A DNA stretch of 64,000 nucleotides from Prorocentrum cordatum. Lineage: Eukaryota; Sar; Dinophyceae; Prorocentrales; Prorocentraceae. The position numbers and the translations under genes were made by a program. The notes beneath the pieces are model-generated. The model had not been told where the DNA came from. It saw only the letters and a program-made list of their open reading frames with translations, and ran no database searches. The number at the start of each line of letters is the position of its first letter. Position 1 is the first letter of the stretch. Below are positions 50,916-62,440 of this stretch, one piece after another. The stretch spans positions 205,859 to 269,858 of the forward strand of contig CAUYUJ010015705.1 of NCBI GenBank assembly GCA_963575745.1, given 5' to 3'.

Positions 50916-52586
50916 TCATAGGTACTCGTCTTCTCCGCATTCAATTGGCCTGGAAACTTTGATTGCTAACGCGTCCCATTTTTTGTTGTCTAGCAGAGTG
51001 TCCATTAAAGCTTCAGAACTAGGGAAACAAGGAGAAATAAGTGATAACAATCCTGCTGCCCATTCTCTTTTTGGTCTCCCCCGCGCACGTTTGCAGAGTA
51101 GCGTAACCGGCTTGAGGCCATCAGGTTGAAACGTTGCGGCACGCAGCGCATGAGAATTAGGGCTCCGGCCAATCTTCCCAAATAGCTGAAGTTGTTGTTG
51201 CAATAACTGCGATGTGTAAGGCAATTGTTGGCAATTGTGTAACGAATGGGGGATATTCAATATTTTCCTGAGGCACTTTGCTTGGAAACTGTCCAATCGT
51301 CGTTTCTCGGCTTTGTTGAACCATGCCGAGCTGAGGGAATACAAGACTTTGCTTGTGACCATCGCTTGGAAAATCTGTAACTTCCTTTTGATGCTGATTG
51401 AGGTGTGCTTCCATACCTTCGCATACCTGCAGAATTCCCCCCAAGCCTGCCCCAGTCGTTTGTTCAATTCTGCGTAAATGTGCCCAGTATTGTAGATTGT
51501 AGGCCCAAGGTATACTAAATTGTCTTTTGCATGTACTTGTTCCCCGTGAGGCGTAAATAATTCCATATAGTTGTTTACGTGCATAACTTGAAATTTATCC
51601 CAATGCAGCTCCATGCCAACTTGCCCCCCAGCGGTGGCGACCGCATTCAGCAAGTTTTGGACGTCTCGTTGATTTCTGCCATAAATCAAAGTATCGTCTG
51701 CGTACAACAGAATTGATAGAATACCATTTTTGAGCGAAAGTTTTGATTGTTCGTCGAGGAGGTCCACTGCATCGTGCATTACCACCGTCATCACCATCAC
51801 GAACAAGAACGGTGACAGGGGGCATCCCTGCGCGATGTCTGAATGTTGCGGCCTCTCTTTCGACTTCTGCCCACCATCCATGACACAGAACTTCCTGTTA
51901 GTATATATGTTTTTGATAATTGCCAAAATGCGCGTGGGGAGACCACATCTTCCAAGAGCCGCGAGCATCGCATCCACATTAATTGAATCGAAGGCTTTCT
52001 TCCAATCCAGCGCGACGAACGTCGAGCCACCATTTCGCCCTATGTTTGATACTTCTATATGCCTTCGTACCATGTGTATTGCATCTGCCGTGCCGCGCCC
52101 TCTGCAGAAGCCAAATTGTGTTGCATCGAGCCGGTCTTCAGCACCAGCATTCTGCAACAGTTTTAGAATTAAGTTTGCCACCATTTTGTACGCCACGCAA
52201 AGTAAGTGTATTGGTTTGTAATTGTCGCAGATGTGCACGGGCCCTTTGTTTTTGTATATTGTGCATACCAACGAGCGCCGCCAAGCGTGGGGAACAGCTT
52301 CTTCTGTCCAGCATGCGTCGCATAACTTCCTAAGCCATTCGATGCCGCCGGGAGTTTGGGCCACTGCCTTCCAGTATTCTGGAGGAATCCCGTCCGCTCC
52401 AGCAGACTTGCTCCATTTGAGTTGTTTGACAACTTTCCCAACCTCTTGCGGTGTGAATGCCGCTTCGCAGACTGGCAATGTAGGCCCCAAGTGGTCCGTC
52501 GGTAATAATAATGCTGGTCGTACTTTCCATTGCACTTTTTCCAGGAACTCCGCCATCGTGTCTGCCCGTCCGGAACTCTCCACCAA
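50916..52586 (-). CDS. LINE reverse transcriptase (YADD type), 5'-truncated
   Basis: 556 residues, uninterrupted. RT motifs: AFTPQEVGKVVKQLKWSKSA then GADGIPPEYWKAVAQTPG, WRRSLVCTIYKNKGPVHICD, NYKPIHLLCVAYKM, FGFCRGRGTADAIHMV, FVALDWKKAFDSINVDAML (first Asp), IAQGCPLSPFLFVMVM, and ILLYADDTLIYGRN (catalytic pair). The C-terminal part has the thumb-like YLGPTIYNTGH and FNKAEKRRLDSFQAKCLRKI, typical of LINE ORF2. The apurinic endonuclease domain that should precede it is absent, as expected for 5'-truncated insertion. An L1/RTE/Jockey-type element, clade not determined. No RNase H seen. Confidence 0.8.
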   Translation of the reverse strand: MVESSGRADTMAEFLEKVQWKVRPALLLPTDHLGPTLPVCEAAFTPQEVGKVVKQLKWSKSAGADGIPPEYWKAVAQTPGGIEWLRKLCDACWTEEAVPHAWRRSLVCTIYKNKGPVHICDNYKPIHLLCVAYKMVANLILKLLQNAGAEDRLDATQFGFCRGRGTADAIHMVRRHIEVSNIGRNGGSTFVALDWKKAFDSINVDAMLAALGRCGLPTRILAIIKNIYTNRKFCVMDGGQKSKERPQHSDIAQGCPLSPFLFVMVMTVVMHDAVDLLDEQSKLSLKNGILSILLYADDTLIYGRNQRDVQNLLNAVATAGGQVGMELHWDKFQVMHVNNYMELFTPHGEQVHAKDNLVYLGPTIYNTGHIYAELNKRLGQAWGEFCRYAKVWKHTSISIKRKLQIFQAMVTSKVLYSLSSAWFNKAEKRRLDSFQAKCLRKILNIPHSLHNCQQLPYTSQLLQQQLQLFGKIGRSPNSHALRAATFQPDGLKPVTLLCKRARGRPKREWAAGLLSLISPCFPSSEALMDTLLDNKKWDALAIKVSRPIECGEDEYL

Positions 52587-53169
52587 TTCCCCCGCCAGGT
52601 TTTGAAGGCGTCCTTGTTTGCGCGGGCGTGCGATAGAGGTGCGATATACGAACGATAAACATGCGATGCACGAATTCGTGGATCTTCGCAGAAATCGGTG
52701 GATGTATTGTTCGTCGATCGCTCGTCTATTGCTCGAGATATGTTATGTCACATTCACTATTTGTTCGTTGTTGGCGCGGGTTTCCGATAAAGATAACCGC
52801 GTGGTTTTTATTTCGGAAGTTGAAAGAAGGTGGTGGGCGATAAGGAAAATAAGTAAGGTTGGAAGAAAGAGGACGAAAAGGAGGAGCAAGAGGAAACGGA
52901 TGAGGAGGACGGGGGGAGGAGGAGGGAGAGGAGGAGGAGGAGGAGGCACAGGACAAAAATGAGGAGGACTCGCATTTTTGTGTGCGCAAAAATTGTTTGA
53001 GAAGTGCGGAAGGAAAAGATGAGGAGGCGAAAGAAAATTCCCAAGGGTGATGGGGAGGCAGGAGAATCGAGTGGAAAAAAAATGAGAAAACGCGGGGTAT
53101 TGTTTTATTGCTTTACTTTCCCGGGCGTTAGGGTCGGCCGCGCGCGGAAGGCGGTACCGGGCAGCAGCC
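52587..53169. other. no gene recognised
   Basis: AT-richer than the rest, with a short GGA tract near 52910-52945 and G/A-rich sequence to 53080. Confidence 0.5.
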
Positions 53170-53800
53170 AATTTCCCCATTTGCCACGAGGTTCAAAATC
53201 GGGAGATACGGGTTTCCAGATAACTGATTACGTGTAACGGCCATTTCGTTTCCATAACTGCCATGACGGGTTTCCATAACTGCCACTGCCGAGACGGAAT
53301 TCAATATCGGACTTCCATAACTGCCAATAGAAGTTTCCGTAATTGCCAGCACGGGTTTCCATAATTACCACCACGGATTACCATAATTACCACCACGGGA
53401 TTCCACACGACCACCACGGTTTTCTATAATGACCACTACAAGATTCTACCATCACGGATTGCCATATGGTCCGTCCCAATTCCGTTCCAACCCGCAGCAG
53501 CGCGCGCGTGGCGGCTCAAATGGACGACGATGCTCGCCATCGCTGCCCAAGATGCTTTGGCTGCGACGGTCGCCCTCCTCTCCTCCTCCTTCTTCCTCCT
53601 CTTACTCTTTTTCTTCCTCTTCATTTTCCTTTATTTCCGTGCTTAGCCCAGCCGGGACCTCATCTCTAATGCGATGCGTTTTGGTTTCACCGCCGTTCGC
53701 TGCCCTTCGCGCTGGCGGTCACTTGTTGCGTGTGATCATCATAGGTTTATATATTTATTACCACCACGGAATTCCATAATTACTACCATGGAGTCCGATA
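53170..53800 (+). repeat. minisatellite, CACGGGTTTCCATAATTGCC-type units
   Basis: About ten degenerate units of roughly 24-30 bp between 53205 and 53465 (variants GGGTTTCCATAACTGCC, GGATTACCATAATTACC, GGTTTTCTATAATGACC), with two more at about 53757-53800 (CACGGAATTCCATAATTACT). It is the same unit as the cluster at 10.5 kb. Confidence 0.75.
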
Positions 53801-54608
53801 GTTCATGCCACCAAAGATTCTTGTAAGTGTTATTACAGAGGGTTCCATAATTATAATTCCATAGTACCACGAAATTTAAAACATATTGTGGCAATTGTTT
53901 AAAACAACTGCGACCTGCGAACGAAGAAATCCGTCATAATTATTATTCAAGGTACATCATATAAAATAGGTTGAAGCACGTTTTTGGTAATGCCTAGTTT
54001 CGGCCAGTGGTTTCTGCCAGTGATGAGGTCAGAACCAACCCCAGAAGACGTAGTAAAAGGGCGTGCACAAACATACGAAAAAATACTACGAGGTAGTTAA
54101 AAGAGCAACAATTTTCAAAAACGAAATTCAAATAATTGGTTCGAGCGCTCTTATTGCTTCCCCGTACGCCTTCCTACCACCTCCTGCTTTTTCCGACCTC
54201 CCCCTACATCCCATCTCTTTTTACATGATGTACCTCTTACCTCCTCCCACACCCGCAGCATTTGGAAATTTACGCGAATTGTTTACCGATATATTCACTT
54301 GTTTCCGTCTACATCCACAATTGCACGTATCCGTACGTGAATCTTCGCGATCACCGCGATACGCTGGGTACATGGGCATTTATATTTCTATTTAGCACCG
54401 GGCCGTACGTTTAGCAGACACAATCTATAGGAGGAGGCGAACTCGTTCCGCGCCTCTCCCGAATCCAACTCTCCGGATCTCACTCACGCCCGCTCCACTC
54501 CCCCGTCGTCGTCCCGCCTCCGCCAGCGTCCTCCGCGCGAGTGAAAAGCGTAGCCCGCAGTCCAAGGTCGGGCCGAAGCTCGGAAGTCCGGGCAACAAAT
54601 CGGGGGTA
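53801..54608. other. no gene recognised
   Basis: AT-rich sequence without a supportable frame. Confidence 0.5.
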
Positions 54609-54735
54609 CATTTTTCTGAAACCGCGCGCACTTTTTCTGAAACTTCCCACGCTTTTTCTGAAAAAACGCGCTCTTTTTTTTCAGAAGCTGCTCAACTTTT
54701 CTCTGAAACAACACGCTCTTTTTCTGAAGCGGTTG
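54609..54735 (+). repeat. CTTTTTCTGAAA minisatellite
   Basis: Five to six units of about 22-28 bp sharing CGC.CTTTTTCTGAA, for example at 54611, 54633, 54653, 54674 and 54716. Confidence 0.75.
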
Positions 54736-54833
54736 CTGCTATTACAACATTTTTCGGCTATTATTTCTCCAGTGCATCTATCCTTATGTATCTTTTCTTT
54801 TCCATTATCAGTTTTTTCTGCTATATTTTGCTA

Positions 54834-54842
54834 TCATATATA

Positions 54843-54882
<40 letters not shown>

Positions 54883-54921
54883 TATATGTATATGTACATG
54901 TATATATATATATGTATATAT
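54834..54921 (+). repeat. (TA)n microsatellite
   Basis: TATA run interrupted by CATATATG, GTACATG and related palindromic variants. Confidence 0.95.
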
Positions 54922-55421
54922 ATTCCCATCCAATCTATATGTGACCTCTTCTTGTCGCATCCTCCCGGGTTTATCTGTTCCCCTCTTGTTATCATTTTCT
55001 TTCAGGTTCATATCGTGCAACCGTCACAATTTGCATTCCATGAGCGTGCTTACCGGTCCGTGAGCCATTCATACCGCATTGCGCCACGCTCGGCGTTGCA
55101 ATTTCTTTATGCGCGTTCGGAGTCGCGATTGTCGGGGTGCCAATTCAAGACGCACCATTCAGTGATGCGATGATGGAACGTTTCTTCCGCGCCCGAAAGT
55201 CAGAGAACTGGTCGCACGGGGTCAAATTCAAGATGGTGTTCTTATCCCGTACATGGGAGGGGGGCGGGAGGGCAGGCGGAGGATGCGAGGGCGGGAATGG
55301 AGGTGCACGGAAAGAGACGCAGAGAGGAGGACGGGGGGAGGAAGGAGAGAAGGACGGACAAAAGATTGGGGAACAAGAAAAAAAAGGAAGAAGAAAGGAG
55401 GGGCGTAGAAGAAAGGGACAT

Positions 55422-55449
55422 ATAGAGAGAGAGAGAGAGAGAAAGAAAA

Positions 55450-55488
<39 letters not shown>

Positions 55489-55541
55489 AAAAAAAAAAGA
55501 GAGAGAGAGAGAAGAGAGTGAGAGAGAGAGAGAGAACAAAC

Positions 55542-55609
<68 letters not shown>

Positions 55610-55612
55610 AAC

Positions 55613-55652
<40 letters not shown>

Positions 55653-55685
55653 AAAAGAGAAAGAGAAAGAGACAGAGAAAGAGAA

Positions 55686-55720
<35 letters not shown>

Positions 55721-55752
55721 AACAAAAAAAAGAGAGAGAGAGAGAGAGAGAT

Positions 55753-55823
<71 letters not shown>

Positions 55824-55826
55824 GGG
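55422..55826 (+). repeat. (GA)n microsatellite with A-rich interruptions
   Basis: About 400 bp of GA units with repeated AAAAAA, AACAAA and AAAGA interruptions at 20-60-bp intervals. Confidence 0.97.
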
Positions 55827-55966
55827 AAAAAAAGAAAACAAAAAAAAGAAAAGAAAGAGAAACAATGCAGAAAAAAACAGAAAGGAAGGATAACGTAGCA
55901 AAAACACATATAGTTGCCACTCCTTACCCCCCCCTCGGGAGGAATATCGTGGATAATTTAAGCGCC

Positions 55967-56146
55967 TCCAAGAAGATCGCCTTCGCCCGCGCGGCGAACC
56001 CGCCGACGACCTTGGCGAAGACAGGCCGACCCACAGCGTGGAGCAATGCAACCTCTTCAACCGGCACCGCGAGGCCATCGTCCGCCGCCGCGATGCACAT
56101 TTCGACGAGAGGTACAAAGACATGGTGCGCATCGGCAATGTTACCG
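55967..56146 (+). CDS. possible exon, unknown protein
   Basis: The frame RLQEDRLRPRGEPADDLGED, RPTHSVEQCNLFNRHREAIV, RRRDAHFDERYKDMVRIGNV has ordinary protein composition and is bounded by TTTAAG and AAT|GTTACC. No motif is recognised and the splice sites are weak. Confidence 0.25.
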
Positions 56147-56442
56147 GTTTACAACCTGCTGACCAATCAATTACAATACAAAGGCCGGGTACCCCGAGGC
56201 GCTTTTGGGCAAGCACGGCTTGCGCCCCGCACGGTTCACCTGCCCCGCCCGCCGCCCCCCGACGCGCGCGGTTTGAACCCGGCCCGGTGCAGACAGAGAA
56301 CCTGCAGAACCCGAATATGACGTTCCTCTACACATACGTGCCGCCGCCGACAAACCAACTGCATTATGGTTGTGGCGGGCGTCGCAGAGTCGCCGGTTGT
56401 CGCCTCAAGAGGATCGCTTACAATCAATATGCTCTGCGCTGA

Positions 56443-56645
56443 ATCGTCGTCGGTCGTCGTCCGTCGTCAGTCGTCCGTCGTCGTCGTCGTCGTCGTCGTC
56501 GTCCGTCGTCGTCCGTCGTCCATCGTCGTCCATTGTCGTCCGTCGTTGTCGCCGTAATCGTTGTCCTTGTCGTCGTCGTCGTCCGTCGTCGTCGTGGTCA
56601 TCGCAATCGTTGTCGTCGTCATTGTCGTCGTCGGTCGTCGTTCTC
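56443..56645 (+). repeat. (GTC)n-rich tract
   Basis: Imperfect GTCGTC/CCGTCG triplets. Frames through it are artefacts. Confidence 0.9.
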
Positions 56646-56887
56646 TTCTCGCTAAATACCCGTAGGAGGACGATCTTCAATATGCAGTGGACGGCCCCTC
56701 GGCCCGCGCGCTGCAGAAGGACGTTTTTCGTCAGGTTCGTCATCGAATGCCGCTTCATCGGCGCTGCAACCGATTTCAACGCGCGTGAAAGAGGAGGGGG
56801 ATGCTGCTGGCGCGGGCGCGTCGAGCGGCCCCCCAGGGTTATCACGCGTGAAAGAAGAGGATCCCGCAGGCCCAGCGGCGGCCGCAC

Positions 56888-57864
56888 ATGCCAGACCAGT
56901 TTGGACAGAAATCGGCCCAGGCCCCCAGATCTCAGGGCCTTTTCGAAACATTCGTCCGGGGCGAGCTTGCAAGCAAATCGATGCAGATTGCAAATTTCCG
57001 TGCCGTGGTGGGAGAAGACGGGGCTCCAGAAGAGTACGTTCTTCTTTTTTGCAAGCAGCGCTCATATGAACATGACACGAATAACGGCCTGTGCAAAGTT
57101 CGTATGAAGTACACATTGCAACATGGAGTTGTTCATTATTACGAAGATGGCACGCACAAGCCACAGCTATCCAAATGCCAAATTCGGAAGAACAAAGAAG
57201 GAATCAAACAAGAGATGGCAGCCAATCCGCTCTCTGTTTCTACTCAAATAAACCAGAGAATCGGAGCGGGCGCTAAAGCAACAGACCAACCGAAGGAAAC
57301 CGCTGTATACGAGGCAAGGACAGCGCTGCATCGTGCCGCTGGCGCCCGGTCGGCGCCGCCCGCGCGGAGCGAATGGGGCAACTTGGCGAACGACCGAATC
57401 CCCCGGCCCGGGGGTCCAGAGTGGCGGTTAATCGTGGACCCCGCCCATTCACACAAAGAGTCCCTCATCATTATGTTTCGGCGCCGGTGCCTCAAAAGTT
57501 TGGCGGGGGATATGATCAAACAACGTTGGCCCGAATACAGGTTTCGTTTGTGCTGCGACGGAGCGCGCGACCAAGGCCTCCAGAAGTTCATGGGATTAGG
57601 CTGGTTGGGGGTGCACTTCACAGAGGTGAATGGACGACTACGCTTGTACCTTTGGCCTTCGCGCTCGCACCTCAAGAAAATAACGAAGCAGCGGGGGCGT
57701 TGGTGGACAGCGCGATCGAATCAATGAGGCATGTCGGAATTGATTTGGTGGAACAGACGTCAGCTGTGCACCTAGATGGCGGGGCTGCCTTGGTCAGCGT
57801 GTTTCAAAACCGCTTCCCATTAGCCACGCGCGTGCGATGCCTAAAACACGTGAAAAAACATTAG
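56888..57864 (+). pseudogene. MULE-like transposase, one frameshift
   Basis: The first frame (Met at 56888) gives an N-terminal DNA-binding-like domain: QIANFRAVVGEDGAPEEYVL, LFCKQRSYEHDTNNGLCKVR, YYEDGTHKPQLSKCQIRKN, like the WRKY/FLYWCH/FAR1-type zinc fold. The sequence around MIKQRWPEYRFRLCCDGARD could hold the first catalytic Asp. Near 57.63 kb coding passes to another frame: TTLVPLAFALAPQENNEAAG, ALVDSAIESMRHVGIDLVEQ, AVHLDGGAALVSVFQNRFPL, RVRCLKHVKKH, stop at 57862-57864. In MULE transposases V-P-L-A-F-A-L...E-N, then a (D)-G-x-x-A-L and finally C-x2-H follow in this order. The C-terminal third (the last acidic residue) is missing. Confidence 0.6.
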
Positions 57865-58077
57865 AAAGAGACGGGGCGCTGGGGGCACCGCAGTTACAGC
57901 AAGCATGTTACCGACTACGTCCACCAGAGCGCTTTCTAGAGCCCAAACTATTTTTTTTCCAGGCAGCAACAGGTGACGACGAAGGCGGCGGGTGAGACAG
58001 AGCAGCGACGCCCGAAAAACGTCTAAGACGAAGGGCGGCAGCAGCGCGGCGGCAGCGGGGCGGCTAAGCAGCTAAAG

Positions 58078-58147
58078 AGGAGGAGGAGGAGGAGGAGGAG
58101 GAGGAGGAAAAGGAGAAGGAGGAGGAGGAGGAGGAGGAGGAGGAGGA
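58078..58147 (-). repeat. (TCC)n tail of non-LTR copy 2
   Basis: The stop TGA at 58148-58150 is followed directly by TCCTCC.. with two TTC/TTT interruptions. As in copy 1, there is no other 3' untranslated sequence. Confidence 0.9.
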
Positions 58148-59634
58148 TCAGAGGACCTCCAAATCAGCCAGGCCGGGGGCCGGCTCAAGTGAGGTCGTTG
58201 GTAGGTCTCCGGGGTCATGTAGGACCATGTGTGCCACTGATCGTTGCAGGGCAATACCAAGTAATCCCCACCAACGATGAAGTAAGCCTAATTCAGTCCC
58301 ACGCCGTACCCTTGCTGGGAGAAATCGGCACCTTTCTCTGGCCAGAGCGGGAACGATTTGAATGCATTGGTTGCCCCATCGTCCATGCACCTCTGATCCC
58401 AAGCACAGTAGAGCCCCAAGTCCTGAGTCCACCACTTCCCTGTATGCGTTGTTGTTTTCGTTTTCAGCCCTTTCTAGTAGTAGCCCACCACTCTGGTTGC
58501 TTGTGCCCGTCCGAGCGGCTCCCGTCCTTTGAATTGGGGAAACCACTGTGATATCGCAAAACAGCGGTAAGCCTCGTGCCACATTCGTGCAAGGGACGAT
58601 GAGGTCGAGTCGTCTCGAGTCTCCTGCGGGCACCGGAACATGCGTCGTGCTTAGGGTGCGTTCTATGTTCCGATCAGGTATGAGCCCCCCGCCTTCTGTA
58701 AAGACCTGGCGCCAAGCTGTGACCATCCACGTATGTCGAGAATTGAGACGACCATGCGTGTTATCCGACATTCGAGAATGGCCGTGCGGGTCCCCTCCCT
58801 CGAATAGTACCCCAATTCCGAGTCGTCGTCGCACAGCGCAAGATGTAGTTGCATTGTCCATGGTTAAACTGTCTGTGGTTGGACACACAGTGAGCCAAAT
58901 TGCCGCATAGGGACCCATGCATGATCGTAGCCGCGCTTTTCCTGCCGTAGCTGCATTCGCCCGGGCATGCGGCCCACCGCCCAATTCACGCAACACCGTC
59001 GTATATGCTTGACGTAGTACGCCTGAAGACGCATGGGATTGCCATCCGTGAGTCCATTCACCTAGAGCCAATGGCATTGGGGGAGGCGCAGGCGGCGAAT
59101 TGTCGACCGCAAGTGTGCCCCAGAGAGGTCTGTCGTTCCAGTTGGCACTATCACAGAATCGACCAGCCTCTTCAGCGGCGCGGAGGCAATCGGGTCGAGC
59201 CCCCGGTACCAAATTTTGAGCGTTGTCCAGGTTTGTTAAGTGGAATAAGATATCTCGGCCGATCGTCGGAAATCCAAGGATAAGGCTCCGTATTGAATCC
59301 GCCCAACTGGCCCAGTACGCAGCTGACGGCAGAAGAACAGAGTCTCGTAACCCAAGACCGCCAAAACGTAACGGCAGTCTAGCTTGTGCAACCCATGTGT
59401 TGTAGTGTACATCGTGTAGGTCCGGGTCCCATTCGTCGGGTCCACAAATACCGAACAGTTGCCGAAACGTGTCCAATACGTTCGCGTCGTGAGCAAGTGC
59501 TGCTGTTCTGGACGCGCGCGGCGGGGTTGTGCGCAGCAAGTGGTTGAGACGTGGTACCGCACAGAAGTACAACAATAGCCAAGCGCATTGGAGGGAAGGG
59601 AGCTTAGGTAGGAATTGTTGACGCTTCGCGTATC
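58148..59634 (-). CDS. non-LTR copy 2: RT thumb, connector and restriction-like endonuclease
   Basis: One uninterrupted frame after the insertion: FLPKLPSLQCAWLLLYFCAV, LPLRFGGLGLRDSVLLPSAA, LGEWTHGWQSHASS, GKARLRSCMGPYAAIWLTVC. Then the nuclease: NSRHTWMVTAWRQVFTEGGG, IPDRNIERTLSTTHVPVPAG, RRLDLIVPCT, LFCDITVVSPIQRTG, NNNAYREVVDSGLG, ending PAPGLADLEVL. The invariant Arg-x-Asp and Asp-x-x-V-x-SP residues of the fold are present. This copy confirms that the frames of copy 1 belong together. Confidence 0.75.
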
Positions 59635-60590
59635 CCCACCAGCCCATCCAGAAACGATGCTCAGGGGAGTTGAGGTGATCAGGGAAGTCGGGGAGCATGC
59701 AGAATAACAAAGGGCGGGGGAAGCTGTCACAGACCCCGAGAGGGGGAGGATGGAAGAGGAGTCGTCGTCGTCGTCGTCGTCGTCGGAGGAGGAGGAGGAG
59801 GAGGAGGGGGAAGAGGAGGAGGAGGAGGAGGAGGAGGAGGACGGAGAAGGAGGAAGAATCGGAGGAGGAGGAGGAGGAGGGGAAGGAGCTTCTTGGGGGT
59901 CTTTTGAGGGCCTCTTGGAGGGCTTTTTGGGCGCCTTGGGGCATCTTGGGCGCCTCTTGGGACCCTCTTGAGGCGCTCTGGGGAGCCTTCGGGGCGCTTT
60001 TGGGGCCATCTTGGAGGGAGTCGATCAAACAAGAGGGGGGGTTTAATTAGCGCCCCCCCTCGGAAGCCCCTAAAATCGCCTCTTGGACCCCTCTTGGAAC
60101 GCTCTTGGAGTGCTCTTGGGCGCTCTTGGGGCCGTCTTGGGGCTCTTTTGGGGCTCTCTTGGGGCCCTCTTGGGCCATCTTGGAGCCATCTCCAGGCCTC
60201 GGATGGCCATCGGAAGCGAAAAGGCGAGAAAGCAAAAATCATTGATTTTCCTTAGGTTTTGGGACGATTTTGGCCTCTTCGGGGCCTCCTTGGGGAGCTG
60301 TTTGGCCACTTGGAGTTATCTTGGGGCCGTCTTTGGGCTTCTTGGAACCATCTTAGGAGCCATCGTGAGCGATCTTGCGCTATCTTGAGCCATCTTGGAG
60401 CTCATCTTGGGTTCTCTGAGGCGCTCTTGGAGCCGTCTTGGGCCATCTTGGACGCTCTAACTACCCGCGGCCCCCCCCGTCCAGGTCCAGGGGAGGGGGT
60501 AGGGGGAGGGGTAAACCCCTCCCCAAGGGGGAAGAGGGAGGGGTGGAAGAGGATCTGTTCTAGACCACCTACGCCCAGAGGGCTGGTGGG
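59635..60590 (+). mobile_element. 956-bp G-rich insertion with 11-bp inverted ends
   Basis: CCCACCAGCCC at 59635-59645 and its exact reverse complement at 60580-60590 bound a block that splits the RT frame between EKEKLLK and FLPKLPSLQ. Inside are a GGA tract (59780-59880) and the G-rich CTTGG repeat also found at 6.78-7.47 kb, in the same orientation. It encodes no recognisable protein. A target-site duplication is not evident. It may be a non-autonomous DNA element. Confidence 0.65.
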
Positions 60591-61971
60591 ATTTAAGTAG
60601 CTTCTCCTTCTCCTCCACTAACGCCAGGCCAAATGCCTCCACATATGCGGTCGTTCCAAACGGAGCCCCGAGCATGCGCATCCCTTGTTCTGGTAGCGGT
60701 CGGTCGTGCACCCACGGGTTGTTGTCACTCCTTTCCGCAAGTTCTGGGGGGCAAGGGTTCACATTTTTACTCCATGCGGCCAACTTTCCGATGTTGACGT
60801 CGATGTGACACACATTACGTAGCGTACCACTTACATCGTCGAAGATGGCAGCCGCATCCGCAGGAGCGCAAATGATGTATATGTCGTCCAAATATGCAAT
60901 GATTTCCGCTCCTGCCGGCAACCTGGCCCGCACTTGTCTCAAAGCAGGGTCCAAAGCCAAACAGAACAAAGCGGGCATGAGGGCATCTCCTTGTTCCCCC
61001 CCGTCCCCTTGCGTGATTGTGTGCACGACGCCCCGATTGTTTCGCCATTTGAATTGCGATGGCACGGCATGCCACTGCCGTACGAATGGTACCAATTCGT
61101 GTAAAGACCCATGTGACATCAATTGTTCGAACATACGGGCCCGACACACATGGTCGAATGCCCCCACACCGTCGATGCTAAGTACTACCTTATCCGGGTC
61201 TGCGTCGGTCAGATATTGTATAAGGTGTATTGCTGCATCTGTCCCACTTCGGTCGTGTAGCCCGAAATTGAATGGCCAAATTGCGGTTTTGAGGGCGTCG
61301 TGGTATTGTCGTGCAAGTGTTTTCGCAACCAACCGCCTGAAAGTGTCTCCTGCTGAGATGCCGCGGACCCGGGAATTTTGTTTCAATACCGCAGTTAGCG
61401 ATGAGAAGAGCATGGCATCCCGAATAGTCGTAGGTATCTCCGCGCGTGCCACCCGTTGTGCGACCTCATGTAGAGCGTCCAATGTCGTGTCGTCCTCCAA
61501 GCATGTTTTGAAATATTCGTATCGCGTCCCCCACAGGACGCCACTGAGCCCTTTCCGTGACTCCCGCGACACAGTCGCAAATATATCTTTGTCTAGGTGG
61601 ATTTGTTCTGCGGGGGCGAACTGAGGAAGGTTATGTGGTAGATTTTCCGATGGTTCTTGTGGGCGTAGCCTTCTGTCCGTGAGCTCAGCATAAGTGTTGT
61701 CGTCTCCAGGTGCCAGTCCATTGGAGGAGATCACCCGGGCTGCATGGCTGAGTTCTCCTTGTTTGATGAGCGCAATTATCTTCTCGATTTGCTTCGCCTC
61801 CTTCGCACTCGCATTGTCGTGCTGTCGTGCTCCGTTGCTGTCGGTGGTCGGGATTGTTTGCTCCGCAAGCCATAGAAGTTTGTCCCAATCTCCAGAATCG
61901 AATAAAGCGATACGTCGTCTGAGCATCCGCTCCCCAGATTTCCCACCATGCGTCGTAGTGTGCAGTAGCAT
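60591..61971 (-). CDS. non-LTR copy 2: reverse transcriptase, interrupted
   Basis: Frame from Met at 61971: MLRRRIALFDSGDWDKLLWL, SRVRGISAGDTFRRLVAKTL, VVLSIDGVGAFDHVCRARMF (first Asp), QGDGGEQGDALMPALFCLAL, AEIIAYLDDIYIICAPADAA (catalytic pair), then RMLGAPFGTTAYVEAFGLAL up to EKEKLLK at the insertion. The segments align one to one with copy 1 but differ at many positions, so the copies are old or belong to different subfamilies. Confidence 0.8.
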
Positions 61972-62440
61972 ACGTGGGAGAAGTAGAAGAAGCCTCTAAG
62001 CCCGGGTGCATGTGTTTTCAGCACCGCGGTCTCGATCCCAAGTGTTGTGTGCCCGTTGTATTTCACATAAGCATTGTGTCAAGATGCGTTGGTATGGTCC
62101 TTTAATACATTTGGGGACCGATTTGAGCGTACGGATCGGTTTGTCGATCTCGATATTCAGGTCGATGTTTTCGATGTGGTGCTATCCGTTCGGTAACCGA
62201 ACCCCTGCAATTTGATGTTGTGGTGGTTGTAGATTTGGAGCTCCGCTGTTAGGAGGTCCATTGAGTCCTCCATCCGGCGGTGGCTGCACTGGCGTATGTG
62301 AGTGCAATGCGCGTGACAAAAAATACCGTGCTGCAGGTGTTTTGTAGAGCCCCACCGTAATCGCAACATAGACCGTTTCCAGTCTCCGCGCGTCCGCTGA
62401 GATTTGGGCCAGTTGGTCCATAAGTTCCTCCTGCAATGGT
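61972..62440 (-). pseudogene. non-LTR copy 2: linker, broken frames
   Basis: Sense can be followed only by changing frame: LQEELMDQLAQISADARRLE, TVYVAITVGLYKTPAARYFL, then a shift into a segment like VPKCIKGPYQRILTQCLCEI and a stop before RLLLLLPRMLLHTTTHGGKS. Copy 1 has the matching open segment (IPACIGGPWLRIWTQVLHEV). Confidence 0.55.

Noticed and set aside
60570-60590. CCCAGAGGG next to the small insertion as a link to the large transposon's ends
   Set aside because: It points in the opposite direction relative to the insertion, and the similarity is limited to about ten bases.
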